DNA of 64,000 nucleotides from NCBI GenBank assembly GCA_900316985.1, contig ONFE01000016.1:47636-111635 (forward strand), read 5' to 3'. The position numbers and the translations under genes were made by a program. Within the stretch, counting starts at the first letter, position 1; the number at the start of each line of letters is the position of its first letter. Under the pieces are notes generated by a model that worked only from the letters and a program-made list of their open reading frames with translations, was not told the origin of the DNA and ran no database searches. Source of the DNA: an uncultured Prevotellaceae bacterium (GTDB taxonomy: Bacteria > Bacteroidota > Bacteroidia > Bacteroidales > Bacteroidaceae). Below, piece by piece: positions 34,060 to 42,798 of this stretch.

Positions 34060-35475
34060 ATGAATGAAAGAATAAAAAGAATGAAGATAAAATATCTGAT
34101 TCTGTTTATTGCTGCATTCCTCACAGGGCTGTCCTGCAAAGCTAAGGAGAAGATTGACACGCTCTACTCCACTTCCGGTGACCGCGTCATCCTGAATTAC
34201 GGTATCACCCAAAATGGCGGACAGATAACCGTGAAATTCGGAACCGTGCATAAAAAACTCGGACAGCGAAACCTCTCGAAGTACAAAAAACTGAACGAGG
34301 TGGCAGTTGTGATGTTCGACCGCACCGGCAACTACCGCGAAATAAAGTTCGATGGTATGGGGACGGATGCCTTCATGGTTCCTTCCAATCTGAATTATTC
34401 ACGTTCGCAGGACGGTTACTTCTTGTTGCAGGATGAACCGACACTATCCTTCAGCCTGACATCCGGCAACAAGGCCCAAGTAAACATTCCGCTTTACTTG
34501 GCCCACTATGAAGGGAAACGGCACTATAAAGTATTTGCCAAGTGCGGGAACCTGGTGATTGAGTCTAAGGCAGGGCAAGGAAAGAAAGGACGTCCGGCAG
34601 CAGGTGGCAGAGTAATTGAAAGCGATGAAGGTGGATACGAGAGTGTATCATCCGTAGAGGAAGAAGTGGTGGATGGCGGAGTTTCCCCCATCGACGAAGC
34701 AAGTATCCGTATCACTACCATCAATTCGCTGCTGGAAAGAGCAACTAAACTGCCCTTGTCAGAGGACCTGACGCACGAGGTTCAGATGCTGAAGGAACTG
34801 CGTTTCAAGGTAACAGATCCAGCTGTAACAGCCCAAATCAGCCAGGTACTCGAGTCCTACGAGAACAAAAAACAGGAATTGGAGCAAAAAGCTGACGCAT
34901 CAGCCAAGGCAGAACAAGCAGCACAAGAAGCTAAAGCCCAACAAGCTTTGGCCAGAAGTGATTCCCTCAATGCCATGCAGGCCCTACAGGCTGCCAAAGA
35001 CAAGAAGGATCTATTATGGATTATCTTGGGCGTAGTAGGATCCGCCCTGGCCTTCTTAGGCGGCAAACAAGTCTATCAGCAATGGAGCATGAAAAAGATG
35101 CAGAAGAACATGATGGACAGTATGAAGAATATGATGAACCCAGGTGCGAGTGCTGATCTTGGCAATATGATGAACGGTATGACCGGTGCTAATAATCCTT
35201 TAGGCAACATCATCAACCAACAGCAACGTAAAGCAGAGCAGGCTGTCAGACGGACTCTGAGCAAAGAAGCAGAAGCCGCCAGGCAGAAACTGATGCAGAT
35301 GAAGCATAAAGATACGCCGATGGCACAAAACCCCACTTCCGAACAACGGCATGCCGCATCCACGCCTCAACGCCCTGCTCCCAAAAAGCCTTCACTAAAC
35401 GATGCTATCCCCCGAAAATACAAGCGTTGGCGCAAACCAGGGACAGAAGATAACAGTAACAATGTAACAATTTGA
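34060..35475 (+). CDS. Exported, membrane-anchored coiled-coil protein (hypothetical 2)
   Basis: Protein of 471 aa from ATG 34060 (another ATG at 34081 also leaves a full signal sequence). The signal peptide ends near GLSCKA; a lipoprotein is possible but the lipobox is poor. The beta-rich domain (residues about 25-150) parallels hypothetical 1, including VAVVMFDRTGNYREIKFDG and IPLYLAHYEGKRHYKVFAKC. A long extracytoplasmic coiled coil rich in Ala, Gln and Lys leads to one TM segment (DLLWIILGVVGSALAFLGG). A cytoplasmic Met-rich amphipathic tail follows (KKMQKNMMDSMKNMMNPG). This bitopic layout would suit an envelope-spanning T6SS component such as a TssO/TssP analogue, but I see no identifiable homology. 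Confidence 0.75.
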   Translation: MNERIKRMKIKYLILFIAAFLTGLSCKAKEKIDTLYSTSGDRVILNYGITQNGGQITVKFGTVHKKLGQRNLSKYKKLNEVAVVMFDRTGNYREIKFDGMGTDAFMVPSNLNYSRSQDGYFLLQDEPTLSFSLTSGNKAQVNIPLYLAHYEGKRHYKVFAKCGNLVIESKAGQGKKGRPAAGGRVIESDEGGYESVSSVEEEVVDGGVSPIDEASIRITTINSLLERATKLPLSEDLTHEVQMLKELRFKVTDPAVTAQISQVLESYENKKQELEQKADASAKAEQAAQEAKAQQALARSDSLNAMQALQAAKDKKDLLWIILGVVGSALAFLGGKQVYQQWSMKKMQKNMMDSMKNMMNPGASADLGNMMNGMTGANNPLGNIINQQQRKAEQAVRRTLSKEAEAARQKLMQMKHKDTPMAQNPTSEQRHAASTPQRPAPKKPSLNDAIPRKYKRWRKPGTEDNSNNVTI

Positions 35476-35481
35476 CGTGCA

Positions 35482-37272
35482 ATGAAAAAACTAAAAGTAA
35501 CAGCGAGCATCTTATTTATGCTGCTATCAGTAGTCGTGCAAGTCTCAGCATATCCCCCCAAAGGGGCAAAGCCGGTAACTGACCCCACGGTTGTCATCAA
35601 TGACTTCCAATCACATCTGCAGAAGATTCCCTATCTGTCAGATGCTGGCATGACTACCCTTAACCATGAGATTGACGAGCATATCAAATGCTTGAAAAAC
35701 TGGTCCGACAAAGAAGAGTATGCCAAGGAACACGACCTTTACCACTATCTGAAAGAGCAACGTGATTCCGTCAGCACCTATCACGACTATTCTGAGACAA
35801 TAGTCAGCGATTTCCTTAGATTATACCAGTTTGCCGATGCGGAAAAGGAGACGACTTGCAGGGACAGCCTGAAGGCTGTTCTCAGTGACAGATTAGGAAA
35901 GATTGAGACTAGTCTGAACTTTCTTGACCGCGAAATGAATGGCGGAAATGAAAAATCGTTTTTCGACGGGTTAGACTGGAAGACCATTGCCGTCTGTGTT
36001 ATTATCTTGCTATTAATAGGTGTTCTATATCTCCTTTTCAAAAAGAAATCACAGCCTGCAACTCCTGTTCCAGCAACTCCAGCCAATCGAGTTGCTTCCT
36101 CGCAAGGAAATAATGGTGATGCCGGAATCATCGTGCGCCGCAAGACGGCTACAATCCTAAAGAAACAAAGTCTGGAGGATGTCATAGGTAATCCCAACTA
36201 TCTGCAAATTGACGCAGCAGACTTTACTTACGAGTCGGCTGTCCGCCGTATCTATATCAAAAACACCTGCATCATCGACATCTACGAGATGTATGCAGAA
36301 GATCTCAGCAGGCCTGACAATCCGAAAGAGGATGGCTGTATGGTGCTGGGCAGATGGGTTTACGACAACGAGAGTCAGGAATATTATGTTTCCTTGGAAC
36401 AAATTGTTCTGCCCGGTGATGATGCCGTCTTTGCAGAATATGAGCTGAACTTTGGCGGAAAGATCAAGTTGAGAGTACTCGAACAATTACGCAAACTACG
36501 TCGCGAGACGAATTTCCAATATGATCTCACCTGCTGGATACACTCCCATCCTGGTCTGGGCGTATTCTTCAGTGTCTCGGATGTAAGTGTACAGACACAG
36601 TTGAAACATCCCAGCCATCCCAACTTCCTGACGGCAATTGTAGTAGATATTCTCACCCCGAAACAAGATCTCGGTATTTTCACCTATCGCCGAGATACCA
36701 CCATCAACTCGAAAAACGATCTCAAGAAGTTGTATTCACTACAAGAATGGTACGAATGGGCCGTGAATTCAATGAATGGTAATACTGACAATACCGATAA
36801 GGGCAACGAAGAAGTCAAGGAATTCAGCAGAGAGGACTTCTTTGACACCCTGGCTGATGCCACTGAGCGCAAGAAAGAATGCCAAGCTATTGGTCTTAGT
36901 CGTGAAGCCATTATCGACATGTGCATGGCCATCTCTGAGCAATACAGCGGACTTGTAGCCCTTGTTCACGGGCACGAAAATGCACTGGAAGAAAAGAAAG
37001 AATACACGGCTACGGTTTTATCGAATAGCGAACAGGCAGACAAAGCCGACCTTATAGGATGTTTTGTGGTTGACAACCACCTCAGTATCCCTTCTATCCG
37101 TAAAGCGGTAGATAACTATCTTGACAGAATCAAGTTCGTGCTGTTCTATTCGCCAGCAGAAGGCATTCTTACGACAATACCGGTTGAAGGCAATGAACTA
37201 TCAACAAACGAGAACAATTATGGCGAACAAAAACTAGAAGATCTAAAATTATGGACAAGAAGAAAAGCATAA
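35482..37272 (+). CDS. Membrane-anchored JAB/JAMM metallopeptidase (DUB-like)
   Basis: Protein of 596 aa: signal peptide (ending VSAYPP), a helical extracytoplasmic part (about 25-160), one TM segment (TIAVCVIILLLIGVLYLLF), a short Pro/Ala linker, then a cytoplasmic JAB domain. The JAMM signature is complete: His354 and His356, then Ser364 and Asp367 in WIHSHPGLGVFFSVSD, the HxHx7Sx2D zinc site. A further C-terminal domain (about 430-590) has no recognised family. JAB enzymes cut isopeptide bonds or mature ubiquitin-like precursors; since the modifier here already ends in Gly, removal from targets is the likelier job. It overlaps the next gene by 22 bp, indicating coupling. Confidence 0.83.
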   Translation: MKKLKVTASILFMLLSVVVQVSAYPPKGAKPVTDPTVVINDFQSHLQKIPYLSDAGMTTLNHEIDEHIKCLKNWSDKEEYAKEHDLYHYLKEQRDSVSTYHDYSETIVSDFLRLYQFADAEKETTCRDSLKAVLSDRLGKIETSLNFLDREMNGGNEKSFFDGLDWKTIAVCVIILLLIGVLYLLFKKKSQPATPVPATPANRVASSQGNNGDAGIIVRRKTATILKKQSLEDVIGNPNYLQIDAADFTYESAVRRIYIKNTCIIDIYEMYAEDLSRPDNPKEDGCMVLGRWVYDNESQEYYVSLEQIVLPGDDAVFAEYELNFGGKIKLRVLEQLRKLRRETNFQYDLTCWIHSHPGLGVFFSVSDVSVQTQLKHPSHPNFLTAIVVDILTPKQDLGIFTYRRDTTINSKNDLKKLYSLQEWYEWAVNSMNGNTDNTDKGNEEVKEFSREDFFDTLADATERKKECQAIGLSREAIIDMCMAISEQYSGLVALVHGHENALEEKKEYTATVLSNSEQADKADLIGCFVVDNHLSIPSIRKAVDNYLDRIKFVLFYSPAEGILTTIPVEGNELSTNENNYGEQKLEDLKLWTRRKA

Positions 37273-39656
37273 CCATCCTGCGCGTACTATTTGCGTGCTT
37301 ATTCACAATCTTTGCGCTTCCCATATCTGCACAGGACGTTTCAAAGATTCAGTTCTGTGATAAAAAGTATGAATACGGCGAAGGGAAGGACAGCATTACC
37401 TTATTCTTCAAAGTATTGGATAAGAACGGGGAAGCTGTCAAGGATGTCACCTTGGCAAATCTGGAGAAATACCTTGTATTCTATGAGGAGGACAAGATGA
37501 TATCGCCTGACCGCTACAAATTGACGGCAGTCAATAGCGGCCAGCGCATACCCGGTGACTTCACCTTCTCCGTCTTGGTTGACCTCAGCATTCCTGAAGA
37601 AGGAAAAGAACAGATTTTCCAGACTATCGGCAAACTAGTGGAAAGTGCTCCCGACAGTTGTGTGTATATATCCTTCTTCGGTGACGAGGTGTCAGCCAGT
37701 GAAATGGTGACGAAAGCCAACTACAACAGTTTCAAATCGAAGTTCCATACACCGGCTGAAAGCAAGTGTTTTTATAGCGCGCTCTACTCTAAATTGACAG
37801 AATTCAGTTCTTCTGCCGGTGAATTCGAAGGCGACATCAAAGCCGCTGCCGGTTATGCCAAAAACAAGGACATATTGCACCGTGCACAGACAGCCAAGGA
37901 CAAGAATGTGCTGTTCGTATTTACCGACGGCAACAAGCGTTCTGATGATGAGACCATCAGTTTCATAGAGGTTACAGACTACCAGTCGAATCCTGCACAC
38001 CTGGTTCCGCGTGTTTATGCCATGTACTATACGGGAAATGGTGTTGATGAGAATGTAAAACTCACGTTGGAAGGCGTTTCCGTTCCCCGTGATGCCAACG
38101 GAACCATCTTGACTGAGCGCCAGGGATCTTATAAGCCTTCCAACGATATGGCCACAGTGTTGAGCAATTTCCAGCAGGTGGTCAACGATGCAATGTATGA
38201 CTATGCCTTCACTTACCGTGCCACTGAGAACAAAGCCTATACCGGACGTGTCACCTATATGGCAGAATGGAAAGGTATGGAATCAGGAAAAGGAGACTAT
38301 TCCATCGGCACGGCCGAGACGCCTTGGCCATTAAAGGCAGAAAGCGCCGGCGATGCAATAGTCAAGATACTGATTGCCTTGTTGATGGCAATGCTGACTT
38401 TTGCATTCTTCTTCCTCGTGATGAAGGTGATTATCCCCTTCTTCAAGTCAAAGAAATTCTCTGCCCAGTATTATAAGAGTTATGTACCCGAAGCCAATGT
38501 GCAGCGCCGCATCTGCACCTACTGTCGTCAGGACATTCAGCCTGGTCAGTTGGTCGTGACAAAATGTAAGCATATCATGCACGTCAGTTGTTGGCAACAG
38601 AACGGCTATAAATGTGTGGAATACGGACAGAACTGTAAGGATGGCATCCAAGATCATGTGGATTGGAAAGATATCTTCAGCAAGCAATCACTTCGTGATA
38701 GTTATCAGGCTTTGGCAGGCATCTTAGCAGGACTGATCAGCTGGATCATCTTTGAACTGATTGGTCGCGGAATGCTTACATCTCTTTCTACCGGCATTGC
38801 CAAGACATTCTTCCGCAATGAGGAACAGATGGGCAACTTGTTCACAGACTGTGCAGGAAAAGTGTCAGCCTTCCTGGCTGTCGGATTCCTGCTCGGATTT
38901 TTCCTGTCGCTGGTATTCAGATATAACGACGAATACCGTAAGAAAGATGCTAAGATCTATCTGAAGATTATCGGATTGTCGTTACTTACAGGTATCATCG
39001 GTATGGCAGCCTTTGCGGTCGGAGGAATTATCTTCTGCCTGTTACTGTCAGCAGTAGGCACCACTTATATCCCATGGTATTGCTCATTGCCCGCTTACAT
39101 CTTATTCTCCATCTGCACGGCGTTGAGCCTGACCATCAAGTCATCCATTCCCATGAAGAGTGCACTTATCGGAGGCCTTTGCTCGGCAGTCATCGGGTTC
39201 ATCGTGCTTTACTTCAGCGGATTCATAGGTTCCCGCTATGGATGGATGAACATGCTGCTCGACTTCATCATTTACGGAGGAGGCCTCGGTGCTTCACTTG
39301 TAACGGTTCGTATGTTAGCAGAGCGTTACTTCCTTGTCATCAAGAACGGTGTGAAGGCAGGTCAGCGCATCCCTATCCATAAGTGGATGAACGCAACAGG
39401 AGGTGGAAACAAGGTGTCTATCGGTATGACCGGAGAATGCGAAATCCAGATGAACTGGGAAAAGAGTAACAAAGTGGCCAAGGAGCACGTTCAGCTCTAC
39501 ATTGACCAAGCCCGCACACTTCCCATGCTTAAACCGCTGGCTACGGGTGTTGTATATAACGTCCGCACGGAATTACCAGCCAACAAGCCTGTGGTTCTCT
39601 CTAACGGCGACAACTTCAAGGTAGGCGACACCATCTTTGAATACGTCGAGAACTAA
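37251..39656 (+). CDS. VWA / RING-like / polytopic / FHA-like membrane protein (E3 candidate)
   Basis: Protein of 801 aa with an unusual domain order. A signal peptide (ending PISAQD) leads to a VWA-like domain (about 100-320; FSVLVDLSIPEEGK and VLFVFTDGNKRS, MIDAS slightly degenerate). The first TM is near 372-396. A cytoplasmic RING-H2-like finger follows: Cys422, Cys425, Cys439, His441, His444, Cys447, Cys455, Cys462. About six more TM segments occupy 490-690. The C-terminus resembles an FHA domain (VSIGMTGECEIQMNW, KEHVQLYID, LSNGDNFKVGDTIFEYVEN). A RING between E2 and E1 genes suggests an E3 ligase. The FHA-like end suggests control by the kinase and phosphatase encoded downstream. The role is inferred; zinc ligands are seen directly. 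Confidence 0.78.
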   Translation: MDKKKSITILRVLFACLFTIFALPISAQDVSKIQFCDKKYEYGEGKDSITLFFKVLDKNGEAVKDVTLANLEKYLVFYEEDKMISPDRYKLTAVNSGQRIPGDFTFSVLVDLSIPEEGKEQIFQTIGKLVESAPDSCVYISFFGDEVSASEMVTKANYNSFKSKFHTPAESKCFYSALYSKLTEFSSSAGEFEGDIKAAAGYAKNKDILHRAQTAKDKNVLFVFTDGNKRSDDETISFIEVTDYQSNPAHLVPRVYAMYYTGNGVDENVKLTLEGVSVPRDANGTILTERQGSYKPSNDMATVLSNFQQVVNDAMYDYAFTYRATENKAYTGRVTYMAEWKGMESGKGDYSIGTAETPWPLKAESAGDAIVKILIALLMAMLTFAFFFLVMKVIIPFFKSKKFSAQYYKSYVPEANVQRRICTYCRQDIQPGQLVVTKCKHIMHVSCWQQNGYKCVEYGQNCKDGIQDHVDWKDIFSKQSLRDSYQALAGILAGLISWIIFELIGRGMLTSLSTGIAKTFFRNEEQMGNLFTDCAGKVSAFLAVGFLLGFFLSLVFRYNDEYRKKDAKIYLKIIGLSLLTGIIGMAAFAVGGIIFCLLLSAVGTTYIPWYCSLPAYILFSICTALSLTIKSSIPMKSALIGGLCSAVIGFIVLYFSGFIGSRYGWMNMLLDFIIYGGGLGASLVTVRMLAERYFLVIKNGVKAGQRIPIHKWMNATGGGNKVSIGMTGECEIQMNWEKSNKVAKEHVQLYIDQARTLPMLKPLATGVVYNVRTELPANKPVVLSNGDNFKVGDTIFEYVEN

Positions 39657-39694
39657 TATTTTGTTCTAAGTTCTATGTATTAAAATAAAGAGCC

Positions 39695-40912
39695 ATGGAA
39701 AAAGACAAGAAATATGAATGGGGAGAAGGAGTATTCACTCTCCTCTCATGGTTCAAAAAAGAAAGGGTGAAAAATGCACGGGTGCTTGTCGCTGGTGCCG
39801 GTGCATTGGGTAACGAAGTCGTTAAGAATCTGGCCTTATTTGGAGTCGGACATATCTATGTGGTGGATTTCGACCGTATAGAACTGAGCAATCTGACTCG
39901 TTCTGTTCTTTTCCGCGAAGAAGACGCATACAGCCATTCCTACAAAGCTGAGATTGTGGCTAAGAGGGCCAGAGAGATCAATCCCCAGATTAAAGTAACT
40001 CCAATTGTGGGCAATTTGTTCTCTGAAGTAGGCTTGGGACTCTACCGTTCTGTAGATGTCGTCATCGGATGTCTCGACAGTCGCATAGCCCGTTATCTTC
40101 TGAACCGCCTAAGTCTTCGTGCAGGTAAGAGTTGGATAGATGGCAGCATTGAGAATCTCACGGGAGTCGTAAAAGTCTATACACCTGGCATGAACTGTTA
40201 TGAGTGTGGCCTTTCACGCGAAGAATTCAATAACATCATGCTTCGTACAGGATGTGCTGATGTGGTCAGGACACAGAGTTCGGCAGGAAGAGTTGCAACG
40301 ACTCCGATCAGTGCCTCTATTGTGGGTGCGCTGCAGGTACAGGAAGCCATGAAACTCATTCACATGGGAGGAAATGAAGATGAAACCCAACAGCAACCGT
40401 CACCATTCAAGACCTTGCAAGGCAGAATGCTTCGCTATGAAGGTTTGACAAATATGATGAACATCTATCGCGTGGCATCATGGAAAAACACATGTCCGGC
40501 GCATGAGCAATGGAATGACATTAAGCCTTGTCAGGAGCTAACAGCCTCCATGACTGTTGCCGCTGCACTCAAGACTATCAAGAAACTCTTGGGTGCCAAG
40601 TCGGTAGAAATCAACATGCGTAACAACAAATTCATCGATAAAATCATCTCTGACCGCCCCGAAAAAGAATTCAATGTGATGATTCCAGAATCAAAGCTGG
40701 ATGATGTCATCAAGGCAGACAAAGAGATGAGACAGCTAAGTTACCGTACACTTTTCCACAAAAATTTCTACGAAAACATTGACAAGTCGTTTCCCTATCA
40801 GGAACTGACACTTCAGCAGATAGGCATTCCACCATTCGATGTACTGCAAGTATCTACAGAAAAAGGAGGTTATTTCGTGGAATTGACAGGTGATGCCCCA
40901 TTATTCGAATAA
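39695..40912 (+). CDS. E1/ThiF-family activating enzyme
   Basis: Protein of 405 aa with a Rossmann adenylation domain. The nucleotide loop is Gly34-x-Gly36-x2-Gly39 in VLVAGAGALGNEVVKNLALF, then VVDFDRIELSNLTRSVLF carries the conserved Asp, Asn and Arg of the family. A Cys pair in GMNCYECGL and further Cys near NTCPAHEQWNDIKPC could bind zinc, as in MoeB/UBA enzymes. The C-terminal about 140 residues form an extra domain ending LTGDAPLFE, possibly recruiting E2 or the modifier. It should adenylate the C-terminal Gly of the ubiquitin-like protein. Family is clear; the partner is inferred from the cluster. Confidence 0.86.
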   Translation: MEKDKKYEWGEGVFTLLSWFKKERVKNARVLVAGAGALGNEVVKNLALFGVGHIYVVDFDRIELSNLTRSVLFREEDAYSHSYKAEIVAKRAREINPQIKVTPIVGNLFSEVGLGLYRSVDVVIGCLDSRIARYLLNRLSLRAGKSWIDGSIENLTGVVKVYTPGMNCYECGLSREEFNNIMLRTGCADVVRTQSSAGRVATTPISASIVGALQVQEAMKLIHMGGNEDETQQQPSPFKTLQGRMLRYEGLTNMMNIYRVASWKNTCPAHEQWNDIKPCQELTASMTVAAALKTIKKLLGAKSVEINMRNNKFIDKIISDRPEKEFNVMIPESKLDDVIKADKEMRQLSYRTLFHKNFYENIDKSFPYQELTLQQIGIPPFDVLQVSTEKGGYFVELTGDAPLFE

Positions 40913-40917
40913 GCATC

Positions 40918-41820
40918 ATGGATAAGAATAGACAAGGCCTAATGATATCCAATATACCGGAAGACATCAATGCTGAGGTGTTGTTGTCTTACGAGCCCAT
41001 GGAAAAATGCGCTGTTTCTTTCGTTGGTCTTCACAAAAGAAATGCCTATAATGACATTATCGAAACTGAAGAGGACTATACAGGCCGGACACATATCAGT
41101 ATCGGCCGCAACAGCATTTACAACTCCTTGCCGGAGTATATGTTCCATCCGATCGACCGTTTTGACAATCTTCCCCAATACGAAGAAAAGGAACGCTTTC
41201 GGGAACAGATAGATGAACAAGAGAAGGAAAAAGAAGACGCATTCAAATTCTTTGCGCCCATCGATATTATGTTGTTCCAACAGCGCATTCAGGTACGCAA
41301 GAAGATGGAAGCACTGGCTGACGGGAATGTCATCATGGAGAAAATATTAGGCGACCGTTTGACTGATTCCCAACTTCAAAACAGATTCATCCGACCATTC
41401 GTCCGTTTTCTCCCTCAATGTAAGAACATACGCGGCAACAAGACTCTTCTCACCATACTTCTCAGGAAAATCCTGATGGATGAAGGTCTTCACGTAGAGA
41501 TACGCCATATTACGGAATTGAAGAAAGACGACCATCCACGCTATGCTGACAGTGTTGACATGGAACTTGGAGAAGGCTACGTGGGCAACCAGTATTACGA
41601 GCCACTGACGGTTTACGAAATAAACTACTGGTCTGAGGATGAATGTTCCGACGATTTCATGAAATTTGTCAGCGAGATGGATGAGTTGCGGCTTTTCTTA
41701 CAAGACTGGTTCCTCGCCGTTGACGAAGAACTTCGCTTTGACATTTCACACGACGAAATACCCCTGAGATTATCCGATGAGGTCTTTCGTAATTATCTTA
41801 ACTATAATACTAATATATAA
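40918..41820 (+). CDS. tssG: T6SS baseplate protein, TssG-like
   Basis: Protein of 300 aa, cytoplasmic. It matches TssG in size and general pattern: a helical middle with IMLFQQRIQVRKKMEALADG, the stretch FVRFLPQCKNIRGNKTLLTI followed by LLRKILMDEGLHVEIRHI, and a C-terminal strand-rich piece ending LNYNTNI. It starts 5 bp after the E1 gene and is followed by TssK-, TssE- and TssF-like genes, so the baseplate wedge set is complete. Sequence similarity alone is modest; the location carries much of the weight. Confidence 0.65.
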   Translation: MDKNRQGLMISNIPEDINAEVLLSYEPMEKCAVSFVGLHKRNAYNDIIETEEDYTGRTHISIGRNSIYNSLPEYMFHPIDRFDNLPQYEEKERFREQIDEQEKEKEDAFKFFAPIDIMLFQQRIQVRKKMEALADGNVIMEKILGDRLTDSQLQNRFIRPFVRFLPQCKNIRGNKTLLTILLRKILMDEGLHVEIRHITELKKDDHPRYADSVDMELGEGYVGNQYYEPLTVYEINYWSEDECSDDFMKFVSEMDELRLFLQDWFLAVDEELRFDISHDEIPLRLSDEVFRNYLNYNTNI

Positions 41821-41826
41821 ACTACT

Positions 41827-42798
41827 ATGCCAAGAAGAATTAGTTGGAAAAAAGGAATGCGCCTGACCGATGAGGTGCTGAAGGCAGCCGACAATTGCAC
41901 ATCAGACGCCATAGGACAGGCTTTGGTGCTCGCTTCCGCCGGCCGAATGGGATTGTTCCCGTCAGTACGCCCATTCCAGTTATCACTCAGTATAGCAAGA
42001 GGATTTGTGGAGGTGGAATCTCTCGACTGCCTCGCTATGACTCGAGGAGGGGATATCATAGACGTACAATTTGATACAAAGTTTTCAAACACCTTTGACT
42101 CACGCGTACAGATTCCCCAAGAAGACGAGCAGGAATTCCTCCTGACCATCAACCTGATTCCCGACAGTTGGAAAGAATCTGTTGAAGGTTATCAATCACA
42201 AGACTTTACCTTTTCTTTGGTAGGTCCCAAGACGGCTATTCCTGACCACTCCTTCCCCATCGCGCGAATCGTCAACAAAGAAGGATGGGAAGAAGATACC
42301 AGTCTTTTTGTCCCGCCATGTCTTTATGTCTCTTCCCATAGTAAGTTTGAAGAACTATACCAACAATTTATTGATTTGTTGAAAGCCATTGACGAGAAGA
42401 CCAAAGCGGAGATAGATACTCAAGCCAAACAGGCAATTTCCATTTATTGGCCGGTAGTGCAGCAAATTCTCTTCACTGCCAATACAGAACATGAGACGAT
42501 GACACCGATGAGTCTGCTTTCGGGTATTCAGCGAGTTATCGGTATTTTTACCTGTGCCTGTGAACTGGACGATGTTTTAAATTTGGAAGACGCAGACACA
42601 TTCCGCGCCTTTGCCCGCATCCCATACAATCATAAGAATGCCTATCTGCGTATAAAACAAGGCCTTGGGATGTGCTATGCTATCAGTGAGAAGATAGAAA
42701 AGTTCAGTCTTCTCAGGGTTGAAGCTCAGCCTAAGCCCTCTCCTAAGCCAGAACCTCCCAAAGATGACCGCCGCCGCTGGAACGGTCCTAATATATGA
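41827..42798 (+). CDS. tssK: T6SS baseplate connector, TssK-like
   Basis: Protein of 323 aa, shorter than typical proteobacterial TssK (about 440 aa). The N-terminus RRISWKKGMRLTDEVLKAAD resembles the W-x-x-G-M-x-L opening of TssK, and SLFVPPCLYVSSHSKFEELY resembles its central domain. The C-terminus is Pro-rich and basic (KPSPKPEPPKDDRRRW), so the usual receptor-binding domain that docks to the membrane complex looks reduced or replaced. It overlaps the tssE start by four bases. Confidence 0.72.
   Translation: MPRRISWKKGMRLTDEVLKAADNCTSDAIGQALVLASAGRMGLFPSVRPFQLSLSIARGFVEVESLDCLAMTRGGDIIDVQFDTKFSNTFDSRVQIPQEDEQEFLLTINLIPDSWKESVEGYQSQDFTFSLVGPKTAIPDHSFPIARIVNKEGWEEDTSLFVPPCLYVSSHSKFEELYQQFIDLLKAIDEKTKAEIDTQAKQAISIYWPVVQQILFTANTEHETMTPMSLLSGIQRVIGIFTCACELDDVLNLEDADTFRAFARIPYNHKNAYLRIKQGLGMCYAISEKIEKFSLLRVEAQPKPSPKPEPPKDDRRRWNGPNI

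Noticed and set aside
37251-39656. Divergent TssN or TssR homologue
   Set aside because: Considered because those are membrane or periplasmic T6SS-iii proteins, but no recognisable motif supports it; kept as an alternative in the findings.
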